NCBI RefSeq assembly: GCF_003614925.1
Contig: NZ_QYLP01000015.1
Location: forward strand, 1-64,000
Origin: Arthrobacter celericrescens
GTDB taxonomy: Bacteria; Actinomycetota; Actinomycetes; Actinomycetales; Micrococcaceae
DNA: 64,000 bases
Reading direction: 5' to 3'
This document shows positions 24,260 to 33,198 of this stretch, piece by piece (the first letter of the stretch is position 1; every line of letters begins with the position of its first letter). The notes under the pieces were generated by a model. It did not search any database. It was given only the letters and a program-made list of their open reading frames with translations, and had not been told where the DNA came from. A program made the position numbers and the translations under genes.

Positions 24260-24640
24260 CTACGCTTCGTCGTAGGCGGCCGCGAGAAGCTGGACGGCCT
24301 CGGCGAAACTAGCGCCCTGCGCCCGGGCGGCGGCGGCGTATTCGGCGGCGACGGCGGCGAGCACGCTGTGCCGTTCGTCGCGGGCGCAGACCACGGTTCC
24401 GTTCCGGCCCCGGGTGGCGACGACGCCGGCTGCCTCGAGTTCCTTGTAGGAGCGGGCCACGGTGTGCGGGGCGACGTCCAGCTGCTCGGCCAGCTTCCGT
24501 ACTGCGGGCAGCCTGCTGCCGACCGGAAGCGTGCCGCTGTCCGCGAGGTCGATGATGCGCAGCCGGAGCTGCTCAAACAGCGGCACCGAACTCGTCTGGC
24601 TGGGCCGCCACTCCCCTGGGAACACGTCCTGGGCGCTCAT
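24260..24640 (-). CDS. GntR-family (YtrA-type) transcriptional regulator
   Basis: 126-residue repressor-like protein with an N-terminal winged helix-turn-helix (LFEQLRLRIIDLADSGTLPVG ... KLAEQLDVAPHTVARSYKELEAAG, residues 22-73). A short C-terminal helical dimerisation segment is typical of the YtrA subfamily. YtrA regulators usually control adjacent ABC transporters. Here the start codon overlaps the stop of the second ABC half-transporter by 4 bp. Probable local regulator of that exporter; the ligand is unknown. Confidence 0.9.
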   Translation of the reverse strand: MSAQDVFPGEWRPSQTSSVPLFEQLRLRIIDLADSGTLPVGSRLPAVRKLAEQLDVAPHTVARSYKELEAAGVVATRGRNGTVVCARDERHSVLAAVAAEYAAAARAQGASFAEAVQLLAAAYDEA

Positions 24641-26490
24641 CGCGCCATCCCGCTGCCAGCGCCGTCGAGCGGCGTGTCCGGTTCGTCGCTCCCGGCGAAC
24701 TGCGCCTCGTGCAGCGTGGCGTAGTGGCCACCCCGGGCCAGCAGGGTCTGGTGCGTGCCGTGCTCGACAATCCGTCCGTGGTCCATGACGAGAATTAGAT
24801 CAGCGTCCCTGATCGTGGACAAGCGGTGCGCGATCACGAAGGACGTCCGGTTGCTCCGGAGCCGGTGCATGGCGTGCCGGATCAGCACCTCCGTGCGGGT
24901 GTCCACCCAGCTGGTGGCCTCATCCAGGACCAGGACCGGCCGGCCCGAAAGCCTGGCCCGTGCGATGCTGAGCAGCTGCCGCTGGCCCTGGCTCAGCGGC
25001 TCCCCGCCGTTGCTGAGCATGGTGGCGTACCCGTCGGGGAGGGAGCGGACGAAGTGGTCCACGTGGCTCGCTTCGGCGGCGGCGACGATGTCCGCGTCGC
25101 TGGCGGACGGGTCACCGTAGGCGATGTTCTCCCGGATGGTCCCGGTGAAGATCCAGGGTTCCTGGAGGACGACCCCGAAATGCTGCCGGAGGGCGTCGCG
25201 GGGCATCTGCGAGATGTCCACGCCGTCCACGGTGATCCGGCCGGCGTCGGGCTCGTGGAAGCGCATGAGCAGGTTAACGAGGGTGGTCTTGCCGGCGCCG
25301 GTGTGCCCTACGATCGCCACGGTCTGGCCGGGATCGACCGCGAAGGAGAGGTCTTCCAGGACCGGGGTGTCGGGGCGGTAGCGGAAGGAGATGTGCTCGA
25401 AGGCGACCGCGCCGCGCCGGCCGTTCGCCGAGGCAGCATCAGGTACCGTCGCCGCTTCGGGGGGTAGCTCGGGGGCGTCGAGGAGTTCGAAGATCCTCGC
25501 GGCGGAGGCGGAGCAGGACTGGAGCGCCTGGACCATGCCGCCGATCTGTCCGAGCGGCTGGCTGAACAGCCGGTTGAACTGGATGAAGGCCTGGATGCCG
25601 CCGATTGTCATGGCCCCGGCGAGGAATTGCAGCCCGCCCACCAGGGCCACGCCCACGTAGCTGGCGTTCGAGACGAAGGCCATGAGCGGCTGCACCAGCC
25701 CGGAGAGGAACTGGGCCCGGGCGCTGGCGGTGTACAGGGCGTTGTTCCGGGACGCGAAGCGGTCCGCCATGAGGCCCCGGGCGCCGAAGAGTTTGATGGT
25801 CTCGTGGCCGGAGGCCGTTTCCTCCACGATCGAGTTGACGTCGCCGGTGGCCGACCACTGCCGGGCGAAGTAGGTCCGGGCGGGCCGGCTCACCACATAC
25901 GACAGCAATGCCGAGACGGGCACGGTGAGGAGCGCCACCAGCGCCAGCAACGGGGAAATCAGCAGCATCATGCACAGCGAGGCGAAGGCCATCAGCAGGG
26001 AGGTGACCAGCTGGCCCAGCAGCTGGTTGAGGAGCTGGGCCACGTTGTCGAGGTCGTTGCTCGCCCGGCTCAGCACGTCGCCGCGGCTGCGGCCGCCGTA
26101 ATGGGCCACCGGGATGCGGTGCAGTTTGGCTTCGACGGCCTCCCGGAGCCGGTATGCGAGCCCTTGGACGGCGGTGGCGGTCAGCGTCCCCTGCGCCCAG
26201 CTCAGCATGGACGCGGCGATGTAGATCGCCGTGACGGGGACGAGCAGGGCGGCGAAGCGGGCCGCGTTGAAGCCTCCGCCCAGCACCGCTTCGGCGACGA
26301 CGTCGGTGGCGTCGCCGAGGATCTTCGGCGCGGAGACGTTGAGGACCACGAAGCAGGCAATGCACAGCAGCGCGCCGGTCATCGCCCTTCGGGACGGGTC
26401 CAGGAGCTCGATCAGGCGAAGCAGCGCACGCCCGCGGCGCGGCCGACGTTCCTTGGCCTCCCCCTCCCCCGGGCGCGCCGGCCGGCTCAT
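24637..26490 (-). CDS. ABC exporter half-transporter, consensus-ATPase subunit
   Basis: Type IV ABC exporter half: N-terminal six-helix membrane domain (about residues 35-330) and C-terminal ATPase. Walker A is GHTGAGKTT, Walker B VLVLDEATSWVD has the catalytic Glu, but the signature is LSQGQ rather than LSGGQ. I start it at the ATG at 26490, overlapping the upstream half by 4 bp (617 residues). The open frame continues far upstream but without homology. The opposite degeneracy of the partner suggests an asymmetric heterodimer (BmrCD/TM287-288 style). Substrate unknown; multidrug or lipid export is typical. Confidence 0.93.
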   Translation of the reverse strand: MSRPARPGEGEAKERRPRRGRALLRLIELLDPSRRAMTGALLCIACFVVLNVSAPKILGDATDVVAEAVLGGGFNAARFAALLVPVTAIYIAASMLSWAQGTLTATAVQGLAYRLREAVEAKLHRIPVAHYGGRSRGDVLSRASNDLDNVAQLLNQLLGQLVTSLLMAFASLCMMLLISPLLALVALLTVPVSALLSYVVSRPARTYFARQWSATGDVNSIVEETASGHETIKLFGARGLMADRFASRNNALYTASARAQFLSGLVQPLMAFVSNASYVGVALVGGLQFLAGAMTIGGIQAFIQFNRLFSQPLGQIGGMVQALQSCSASAARIFELLDAPELPPEAATVPDAASANGRRGAVAFEHISFRYRPDTPVLEDLSFAVDPGQTVAIVGHTGAGKTTLVNLLMRFHEPDAGRITVDGVDISQMPRDALRQHFGVVLQEPWIFTGTIRENIAYGDPSASDADIVAAAEASHVDHFVRSLPDGYATMLSNGGEPLSQGQRQLLSIARARLSGRPVLVLDEATSWVDTRTEVLIRHAMHRLRSNRTSFVIAHRLSTIRDADLILVMDHGRIVEHGTHQTLLARGGHYATLHEAQFAGSDEPDTPLDGAGSGMAR

Positions 26491-28259
26491 GGCCCGTCCG
26501 CCGTGTCGAGCTGGGAGGCGACGAATTCCCGGTAGTGGCCGGACTCCGCCAGCAGCCTGGCATGGGTGCCGCTGCCGACGATCCTGCCGTTGTCCACCAC
26601 GAGGATGCGGTCCGCGGCTTCGACGCTGCGCACCCGTTGCGCCACCATCAGGACCACGGACGCGGCGAGGCGCGGCCTCAGCGCCTCGAGGATCCGGGAT
26701 TCGGTGACCGCGTCCAGGGCGGAGAAGCTGTCGTCGAAGAGGTGGATCGACGCCGGCCGGAGGATGGCGCGGGCGATGCAGAGCCGCTGCTTCTGTCCGC
26801 CGGAAAGCCCGCCGCCCTGCGCGAGGACGGTGTTGAGGCCGTCCGGGAGGGCGGACACGAACGACGCCGCCTGCGCCGTGTCGAGGGCCTCCCACAGTTG
26901 TGTGTCGCTCGCCGCGGGGAGGGCGATCCTGAGGTTGTCCGCGACGGTTCCGTCGAAGAGCCAGTTCCGTTGCGGCACGGCGGCGATGCTCCGCCGCAGC
27001 ACGTCGACGGGAATTCCGTGCGTGTCCTCGCCGCCGATCGTGATGGTGCCGCTGCTTGCTTCGAGCAGCCTGGGCACCAGCCGCAGCAGGGTGGACTTTC
27101 CGCCGCCCGTGGAGCCGATGATGGCCGTTGTGGTGCCCGGCTGCGCCTCGAAACTGATGCCCTCCAAGACACGGGCCTCGGCGCCGGGGAAGGCGAAGGA
27201 GACATCCTCGAAGCGCAGGACCCGCCCGCCTGCCGGCGTCGAGGAGTCCCTGCCGTGCAACGCGGGCAACGAGGCAGCAGGAGCCGGATTTCCATTGGCC
27301 GCGTGCCGCTCGTCCGGGCTGGCGAGGACTTCGCTGATCCGTTCGGCGCTGACCTCTGCCCGGGGCGCGGCGGAGAGCACATACATGGCCATCATGATGG
27401 CGAGCAGGATCTGCATGATGTATGCGGTGAAGGCAGTCAGAGCGCCGAGATTCATCGCGCCCCCGACAATCCGGAGCCCGCCCAGCCACACCACCGCCAC
27501 AGAGGACAGGTTCACCACGATCATCACCAGCGGGAGCATCACCGCGACGATCCGCGCCGACCGTAGGTTGTTGGCCGTGAGGGCGCCGTTGGCGGCGGCG
27601 AAGCGTTCCTTTTCGTACGGGCGCCGGACGAAGGCGCGGATCACCATGACGCCCAGGATCTGCTCCCGGGTCACGGTGTTGATGCGGTCCACGAGCCCCT
27701 GCCCTTGCCGGTACAGGGGGACCAGTTTGTGGACGATCCGGAGCATGATCAACATCAGCAAGGGAATGATGGCAAAGACCAGCCACGCGAGGGTGCCGTC
27801 CTGCGCCACTGCGAGCAGCACCCCGCCGACACCCATGACCGGGGCGGCGACGAGCATGCTGAACACGAGGATCACCGCGGTCTGGACCTGGAGGACGTCG
27901 TTGGTGGTGCGGACCACCAGGCTGGCCGGTCCGAAGCGATCCGCTTCCTGGGCGGGGAGGGCATGGATCTTCTCGAAGAGTTCCTGCCGCAGGCGCCGCC
28001 CGATCTTCATCGCGACGACGGCTCCCAGGTAGCCTGCGGACACTGCCGCCAGCACCTGGACGAAGGCCAGCGCCAGCATCCGTCCGCCGAGTTCCAGCAC
28101 CACGGAGCTGTTGCCGGCCACCAGGCCGTCGTCGACGATCCCGGCGTTCAGGGTGGGAAGCAGGAGGGTGGCGCCGACCTGGAGCAGTTGGAGCACCGTG
28201 ATGGCCGCGACGTGCAGGCGGTACGGAGCGAGGCGCCGCAGTACGAGCGCTGCGAGCAT
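26487..28259 (-). CDS. ABC exporter half-transporter, degenerate-ATPase subunit
   Basis: First gene of the exporter operon. Six transmembrane helices in the first 310 residues, then an ATPase with Walker A GSTGGGKST and a canonical LSGGQKQR signature. Walker B reads HLFDDSFSALD, so the catalytic Glu is replaced by Asp. I chose the ATG at 28259 with GGAGG at 4 nt (590 residues); a TTG at 28277 is the alternative. Overlaps the partner by 4 bp. Confidence 0.92.
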   Translation of the reverse strand: MLAALVLRRLAPYRLHVAAITVLQLLQVGATLLLPTLNAGIVDDGLVAGNSSVVLELGGRMLALAFVQVLAAVSAGYLGAVVAMKIGRRLRQELFEKIHALPAQEADRFGPASLVVRTTNDVLQVQTAVILVFSMLVAAPVMGVGGVLLAVAQDGTLAWLVFAIIPLLMLIMLRIVHKLVPLYRQGQGLVDRINTVTREQILGVMVIRAFVRRPYEKERFAAANGALTANNLRSARIVAVMLPLVMIVVNLSSVAVVWLGGLRIVGGAMNLGALTAFTAYIMQILLAIMMAMYVLSAAPRAEVSAERISEVLASPDERHAANGNPAPAASLPALHGRDSSTPAGGRVLRFEDVSFAFPGAEARVLEGISFEAQPGTTTAIIGSTGGGKSTLLRLVPRLLEASSGTITIGGEDTHGIPVDVLRRSIAAVPQRNWLFDGTVADNLRIALPAASDTQLWEALDTAQAASFVSALPDGLNTVLAQGGGLSGGQKQRLCIARAILRPASIHLFDDSFSALDAVTESRILEALRPRLAASVVLMVAQRVRSVEAADRILVVDNGRIVGSGTHARLLAESGHYREFVASQLDTADGP

Positions 28260-28406
28260 CCGGCCTCCGTCCCTCAATCCTGGAGGCTGCGGCCACCGAA
28301 CGATTGCAGCGCCCCCACTGTCGCGTTTGTCATTGTAGTGCAGATCACAGTCGGGGCGGCCAAGACGGGTGTCCGTCCCGTCGGGTTGTCCGCTGACGGT
28401 GCAAGG

Positions 28407-29192
28407 TCAGGAACGCCCGGACTTGTGCCCGACCGCGAAAATCCGCCGGAACGGGAACACCGTGCCGTGCCGGTTCGAGGGGTAGGCCTCACGCAGCAGC
28501 GCTGCATATTGCTTCTCGAAACGTTCCGCCTCCTCCGGGGTCAGGGCGGCCAGCACCGGCCGCAGGCCCGTTCCGCGGACCCATTCGAGCACAGGATCCG
28601 GCCCTGGCAGGAGCTGCTGGTAGCTGGTCTCCCAGGCGTCGGCCGTCCACCCGGCGTCGAGCATCACGGCGAGATAGTCCGCCGGCTCGCCCACGGCGTC
28701 GTCGTGGCGCAGCGCTCCTTCCAGTCCTCTAGACCACTCCGGGGACGCGGCGAGTTCCCGCATCAGGGTGTGCGAGGGCGCCCCGAAATTGCCCGGGACC
28801 TGCAGCGCGAACCAGGCACCGGCGGGCAGGGCGTCCAGCCAGCGGGGCAGCAGCTCCAAGTGCCCGGGAACCCATTGCAGGGCGGCGTTGCTGACCACGA
28901 CGTCGCACTCGGGGCCCGGCATCCAGTCCTTGATGTCGGCAGCGTCGAAGGCAAGGCCGGCGTGCCCTTCAACCTGGAGGGCGGCGCGCCGCAGCATGTC
29001 GGGCGAGGAGTCGAGGCCCAACACCCGGGCCTCCGGCCAGCGGACCGCCAGTGTCGCCGTCAGGTTTCCCGGGCCGCAGCCGAGGTCCACCACCTGGCGG
29101 GGCGAGTCCGCTGCGATCCGGGCGGTCAGGTCGAAGAACGGCCTGTCCCGGTAGTCGCCGAACTGCACGTATTTGCCCGGGTCCCATGTCAT
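28407..29192 (-). CDS. tam: Class I SAM methyltransferase, trans-aconitate 2-methyltransferase-like
   Basis: Rossmann-fold methyltransferase. Motif I VVDLGCGPGNLT is near residue 35, and an acidic loop (LGLDSSPDML) and SNAALQWVP follow, closely resembling Tam, which methylates trans-aconitate made by spontaneous isomerisation of cis-aconitate. I start at the ATG at 29192 (MTWDPGKY...), as in other Tam proteins. A TTG at 29204 behind GAGGAGG and a GTG at 29234 are alternatives. Divergent from the helicase gene. Substrate assignment is by family only. Confidence 0.82.
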   Translation of the reverse strand: MTWDPGKYVQFGDYRDRPFFDLTARIAADSPRQVVDLGCGPGNLTATLAVRWPEARVLGLDSSPDMLRRAALQVEGHAGLAFDAADIKDWMPGPECDVVVSNAALQWVPGHLELLPRWLDALPAGAWFALQVPGNFGAPSHTLMRELAASPEWSRGLEGALRHDDAVGEPADYLAVMLDAGWTADAWETSYQQLLPGPDPVLEWVRGTGLRPVLAALTPEEAERFEKQYAALLREAYPSNRHGTVFPFRRIFAVGHKSGRS

Positions 29193-29236
29193 CGCCTGTG
29201 CCAAAGCCGCCTCCTCGTCGGTGCCTGGCTCCACAC

Positions 29237-29242
29237 TAAGCT
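29237..29242 (+). promoter_or_regulatory. Leaderless -10 element of the DUF3516 helicase
   Basis: TAAGCT ends 7 nt before the ATG at 29250. GGAGG in the gap is only 2 nt from the ATG, too close to act as an SD. Confidence 0.5.
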
Positions 29243-29249
29243 GGAGGCA

Positions 29250-31796
29250 ATGAAACTTCTTGAGCAGCTCTCCGGCATGTCACTCAGCGGCCCGGACGGC
29301 GGATCCCCCGACCCGGACGATATCTACACCCGCTTCGTTGACTGGACGGAGAGCCGCGGGCTCCAGCTGTACCCGGCGCAGGACGAAGCCATCATGGAGC
29401 TGTCCGCGGGCGGGAACGTCATCCTCGCCACCCCCACGGGCTCCGGGAAGTCCCACGTGGCCATCGCCGCGCATTTCACCGCCATGGCCCGCGGCGGCCG
29501 CAGCTACTACACGGCTCCCATCAAGGCGCTGGTGTCGGAGAAGTTCTTCGCCTTGTGCGACATTTTCGGCGCGGAGAACGTGGGCATGATCACCGGCGAT
29601 TCGGGAGTCAACCAGGACGCGCCGATCATCTGCTGCACCGCCGAGATCCTGGCCAACATCGCCCTGCGCGAGGGCGCGGCGGCCGACCTTACCGCCGTGA
29701 TCATGGACGAGTTCCACTTCTACGCCGACCCGCAGCGCGGCTGGGCCTGGCAGGTGCCGCTGCTCGAACTGCCGCAGGCCCAGTTCCTGCTGATGTCCGC
29801 CACCTTGGGCGACGTGAGCCGCTTCGAGCGCGGCCTGACCGAGCTCACGGGACGACCGACGGCGACCGTCAGTTCCGCCGAACGCCCCATTCCGCTGCAC
29901 TACTACTACCAGGAGACCCCGGTCCACGAGACCCTGGAGGAACTACTGGAGACGAAGCAGGTCCCCGTGTACGTGGTGCACTTCAGCCAGCTGGAGGCGA
30001 TCGAGCGGGCGCAGAACCTGATGAGCATCAACATGTGCACGCGCGAGGAAAAGGACCGGATCGCCGAGCTGATCGCCGGGTTCCGTTTCGCCGCCGGGTT
30101 CGGCAAGACCCTCAACCGGCTGGTGCGGCACGGCATCGGCGTCCACCACGCCGGCATGCTGCCCAAGTACCGCCGCCTCGTGGAACAGCTGGCGCAGGCC
30201 GGCCTCCTGAAGGTCATCTGCGGCACCGATACCCTCGGCGTCGGGATCAACGTGCCGATCCGCACGGTGCTGCTCACCGCGCTGAGCAAGTACGACGGCG
30301 TCCGCACCCGGCTGTTGAACTCCCGTGAGTTCCACCAGATCGCCGGGCGGGCCGGCCGTGCGGGCTATGACACCGCCGGCACGGTGGTGGTCCAGGCGCC
30401 GGAGCACGTGGTGGAAAACGCGAAAGCTATGGCCAAGGCCACCGCGAAGTTCGGCAACGACCAGAAGAAGCTGCGCCAGGTGGTCAAGAAGCGCCCGCCC
30501 GAGGGCTTCGTCTCCTGGGGCCAGCCCACGTTCACCAAGCTGGTGGAATCGGTGCCGGATCCCCTGTCCTCCAGCTTCACCATCACCCATGCGATGGTGC
30601 TGAACCTGATGGAACGACCCGGGGACCCCTTCGTAGCGTGCCGGCGGCTGCTGAGCGGGAACCATGAGACGCGGCCGGCGCAGCTGAAACTCATGAAGAA
30701 GGCCCTGGGCATCTGCCGGGAGCTGCTCGCCGCCGGCGTCGTGGAGCGCGTACCGGAGGACGAGCAGGCGGCCGAAGGGCGCTCCCTGCGGCTGACCGTC
30801 CACCTTCAGCCGAACTTCGCCCTCAACCAGCCGCTCTCGCCGTTCGCGCTGGCGGCGCTGGAGCTGCTCGACCCGGAGTCGCCGTCGTACGCCCTCGACG
30901 TGGTGTCCGTGATCGAGGCGACCCTCGAGAAGCCCCGCCAGATCCTCTCCGCGCAGGAGAAGAAGGCCCGCGGCGAAGCCGTGGCCGCCATGAAGGCGGA
31001 CGGCATCGATTACGAACAGCGCATGGCGATGCTGGAATCCGTCAGCTACCCGAAGCCGCTGGCCGAGATCCTCGGCGACGCGTTCGAAGTGTACCGGCGG
31101 GCGGCGCCGTGGGTGGGCGACTTCGAGCTGGCTCCCAAGTCGGTCATCCGGGACATGTACGAGCGCGCCATGAACTTCGGCGAGTTCGTCCAGTTCTACG
31201 GCCTCGCCCGTTCCGAGGGCATCGTGCTGCGCTACCTCGCCGACGGCTTCCGCGCACTGCGCCAAACGGTGCCGCAGGACGCACTGCGCGACGACCTGGA
31301 AGACCTCGTCGCCTGGCTCGGCGAACTCGTACGCCAAGTGGATTCCTCGCTGCTGGACGAGTGGGAGGAACTCACGTCCGGCGCCGCTCCCACCCCGCAC
31401 GACGCTCCCCCGCCCTCGCCGCCGGCCCTGACCGGCAACATCCGGGCGTTCCGGGTGATGGTCCGCAACGAGATGTTCCGCCGGGTGGAATTGTTCGCCG
31501 CCGAAGATTCGGCTGCGCTGGGAGAGCTCGACGGCGGCAGCGGCTGGGATGCCGCCCGCTGGGAAGATGTACTGGACGACTACTTCGACGAACACGACGA
31601 CATCGGCGACGGTCCCGACGCCCGCGGCCCTGGCCTGCTGATCATCACCGAGGAGCCCGGGCTTTGGCGGGTGCGGCAGATCTTCGACGACCCCGCCGGG
31701 AACCGCGACTGGGGCATCTCGGCTGAGATCGATCTGGCGGCCTCTGACGAAAGCGGAACCGCGATGGTGACGGTGACGGCGGTCAACCGGCTCTAG
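29250..31796 (+). CDS. DEAD/DEAH-box helicase with C-terminal DUF3516-type region
   Basis: Superfamily 2 helicase of 848 residues. Motif I ATPTGSGKS at about 60-68, motif II DEFH at 153-156, motif III SAT near 183, and motif VI QIAGRAGRAGYD near 363. The C-terminal half (from about residue 400) corresponds to the DUF3516 region found in actinobacterial helicases related to Ski2/Mtr4-type RNA helicases. The true start is the ATG at 29250; the frame is open 1.5 kb further upstream by chance. An RNA-turnover role is inference from the Ski2-like core. Confidence 0.88.
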   Translation: MKLLEQLSGMSLSGPDGGSPDPDDIYTRFVDWTESRGLQLYPAQDEAIMELSAGGNVILATPTGSGKSHVAIAAHFTAMARGGRSYYTAPIKALVSEKFFALCDIFGAENVGMITGDSGVNQDAPIICCTAEILANIALREGAAADLTAVIMDEFHFYADPQRGWAWQVPLLELPQAQFLLMSATLGDVSRFERGLTELTGRPTATVSSAERPIPLHYYYQETPVHETLEELLETKQVPVYVVHFSQLEAIERAQNLMSINMCTREEKDRIAELIAGFRFAAGFGKTLNRLVRHGIGVHHAGMLPKYRRLVEQLAQAGLLKVICGTDTLGVGINVPIRTVLLTALSKYDGVRTRLLNSREFHQIAGRAGRAGYDTAGTVVVQAPEHVVENAKAMAKATAKFGNDQKKLRQVVKKRPPEGFVSWGQPTFTKLVESVPDPLSSSFTITHAMVLNLMERPGDPFVACRRLLSGNHETRPAQLKLMKKALGICRELLAAGVVERVPEDEQAAEGRSLRLTVHLQPNFALNQPLSPFALAALELLDPESPSYALDVVSVIEATLEKPRQILSAQEKKARGEAVAAMKADGIDYEQRMAMLESVSYPKPLAEILGDAFEVYRRAAPWVGDFELAPKSVIRDMYERAMNFGEFVQFYGLARSEGIVLRYLADGFRALRQTVPQDALRDDLEDLVAWLGELVRQVDSSLLDEWEELTSGAAPTPHDAPPPSPPALTGNIRAFRVMVRNEMFRRVELFAAEDSAALGELDGGSGWDAARWEDVLDDYFDEHDDIGDGPDARGPGLLIITEEPGLWRVRQIFDDPAGNRDWGISAEIDLAASDESGTAMVTVTAVNRL

Positions 31797-31891
31797 CTGG
31801 CTCGGAACCGTCTTCTCGATCTTCTGCTGCTGGCGCAACTACGGGGGGGTGACCCCTCAAGCCTGGATCTGGGGCTCGGCAGCCGGCCGGG

Positions 31892-32383
31892 TCAGGCCCC
31901 TGGGCCGGAGCCGGCCGCAATGTGCTGGGCAAGGTACGCCTCGACCCCGACGCGTTCGATCGCGTCGAGCTGCCCCTCGAACCAGTCGGCGTGCTTCTCC
32001 TCGTCGCGGACCATTTCCTCGAAAACCGCGGCGGTGCCATGGTCACCGAGCTCGTGGCACTCCTTCGCCGAGGCGTTGAACTGCGTGACAGCCGCCTTCT
32101 CGCTGTCAAGCGCGAGGGAGAGCATCTCTTGCGCCGTCTCACCGACGATGATGGATCCCAGCTTCTGTAGGTTGGGATGGCCGTCGAACATGAGGATCCG
32201 GTTGATCAAGTCGTCGGCGTCGCGCATCTCGTCGATGGACAGTTCATAGAAGATCTTGCCGAGTGTGCTGAGGCCCCAGTTGTCGAGCATCCGGGCGTGG
32301 AGGAAGTAGGTGTTCGTGACGGTGAGCTCGAGGGTGAGCGCGTCGTTGAGGAGCTCAGTGATCCGTGGGCTAGCTGGCTGCAC
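31892..32383 (-). CDS. bfr: Bacterioferritin
   Basis: Iron-storage 24-mer subunit, 163 residues. Ferroxidase ligands by alignment with E. coli Bfr: Glu19, Glu52, Glu95, Glu128 and His131 are present, but the usual histidine (E. coli His54) is Asp55 in DEMRDAD. The heme-ligating methionine is Met53. GTG start with GGAGGTCG upstream. Its 5' end overlaps the bfd 3' end by 14 bp, so bfd and bfr are translationally coupled. The substitution may alter iron oxidation kinetics. Confidence 0.93.
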   Translation of the reverse strand: MQPASPRITELLNDALTLELTVTNTYFLHARMLDNWGLSTLGKIFYELSIDEMRDADDLINRILMFDGHPNLQKLGSIIVGETAQEMLSLALDSEKAAVTQFNASAKECHELGDHGTAAVFEEMVRDEEKHADWFEGQLDAIERVGVEAYLAQHIAAGSGPGA

Positions 32384-32573
32384 CGTCGACCTCCAGGAAT
32401 GCTTGTTGTTGCTCCCGATACTGGCATACCAGCGCCTTTACCGTAAAGATGCAGGAACCGCAATCCTGGGCGGCCCCGGTACTGCGGCAGACGGCCCCGA
32501 CCGAGCTGGCGCAGTCAGCGAGGGCAGCCTGGATGTCACGGTCGCTGACGACGTTGCAGTGACAGACGATCAC
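32370..32573 (-). CDS. bfd: Bacterioferritin-associated ferredoxin
   Basis: 67-residue [2Fe-2S] protein that delivers electrons to bacterioferritin to release stored iron. The four cluster cysteines are Cys4 and Cys6 (CHC) and Cys38 and Cys41 (CGSC). GTG start behind a near-perfect AAGGAGGT. First gene of the bfd-bfr operon. A DtxR/IdeR-like iron box 28 bp upstream suggests derepression under iron starvation. Confidence 0.93.
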   Translation of the reverse strand: MIVCHCNVVSDRDIQAALADCASSVGAVCRSTGAAQDCGSCIFTVKALVCQYREQQQAFLEVDGAAS

Positions 32574-32600
32574 GGTGACCTCCTTCCTCGGAGTCCAAGG

Positions 32601-32619
32601 TTAGGGAAGCCTTACCTAT
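32601..32619 (-). promoter_or_regulatory. DtxR/IdeR-type iron box upstream of bfd-bfr
   Basis: On the minus strand the 19-mer ATAGGTAAGGCTTCCCTAA matches TTAGGTTAGGCTAACCTAA at 15 of 19 positions. It lies 28 bp upstream of the bfd start, in the likely promoter. Iron-loaded IdeR would be expected to bind here. Confidence 0.7.
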
Positions 32620-32714
32620 TTGTCCATTCGGGGATGTCACGAACGCCGCGGTGAACCGGACAACGGAATACTGCGGCCTGGCAGTGGAATCGATATGCCG
32701 GACCGGGCGGCGCA

Positions 32715-32755
32715 TCGATGACCTCGGCGGCCTGCCCTTTGGCCGAGGTCATCGA
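32715..32755. repeat. Perfect 14-bp inverted repeat in a gene-free gap
   Basis: Arms 32715-32728 and 32742-32755 with a 13-nt loop; no T-run on either side. It could be a small-RNA stem, a factor-dependent terminator or a remnant. Confidence 0.5.
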
Positions 32756-33185
32756 GGCGCAGGTTGGCAGAGTGCTGAACGGCGTTGTCCAGGAGTGGCG
32801 TTTAAACTGGGTCTGGATGCCCCGTGGGGACCGGATCGAATCTCCGAAGAAGGCCAAGAACAGATGCGTACCTTTGGCTTCAAACTCTAGGATCCCGGTG
32901 CAAGCTCCCGGGGTTGATTGCCGCAGCGTGAGCTTCCCCGCTGAGGAGCGCCGGCGCCCAGGATACACAGGCATTCCACGGAGCCTTATTGCCGTCACGG
33001 TGCCGTGGAGGGTCATGAGTCGACGATTTTGCGGTATCCGGAGCCTGTGGCCAGGAACGGGACTGGTTGATACAGGCTCCTATGAAGTCACGTCTGCCTG
33101 ACTCAACACTCCCGGACGGAACTTGAACCGGTGGACGAATCCCCTGGCCGGAGGGCAGCGGAGGTTAGGTGGCCGTGGGGTTTAG

Positions 33186-33191
33186 TAAGCT
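33186..33191 (+). promoter_or_regulatory. Leaderless -10 element of the GNAT gene
   Basis: TAAGCT ends 7 nt before the ATG at 33199. GGAG in the gap is only 2 nt from the ATG. Confidence 0.5.
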
Positions 33192-33198
33192 CGGAGCC

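Larger units (their letters stand above)
32620..33198. other. Gene-poor gap between bfd and the GNAT gene
   Basis: About 580 bp with no gene I can support. Open frames of 67-134 codons exist on both strands, but none has an SD-start combination or recognisable motif. It contains a perfect 14-bp inverted repeat at 32715-32755 and the bfd promoter at its left edge. The GNAT -10 element is at its right edge. Confidence 0.5.

Noticed and set aside
26487..28296. Extension of the second ABC half-transporter frame upstream (would give about 1,200 residues)
   Set aside because: The upstream part is a frame-shifted, Arg/Gly/Pro-rich reading of the first transporter gene. The true start is the ATG at 26490.
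27705..29249. Upstream extension of the helicase frame
   Set aside because: It reads through the ABC and methyltransferase genes on the other strand without homology; the helicase begins at 29250.
32612..33016. 134-codon minus-strand frame in the bfd-GNAT gap
   Set aside because: It overlaps the iron box and bfd promoter. No SD, no motif and unlikely composition.
32718..33101. 127-codon plus-strand frame in the same gap
   Set aside because: It starts inside the 14-bp inverted repeat and shows no recognisable protein features.
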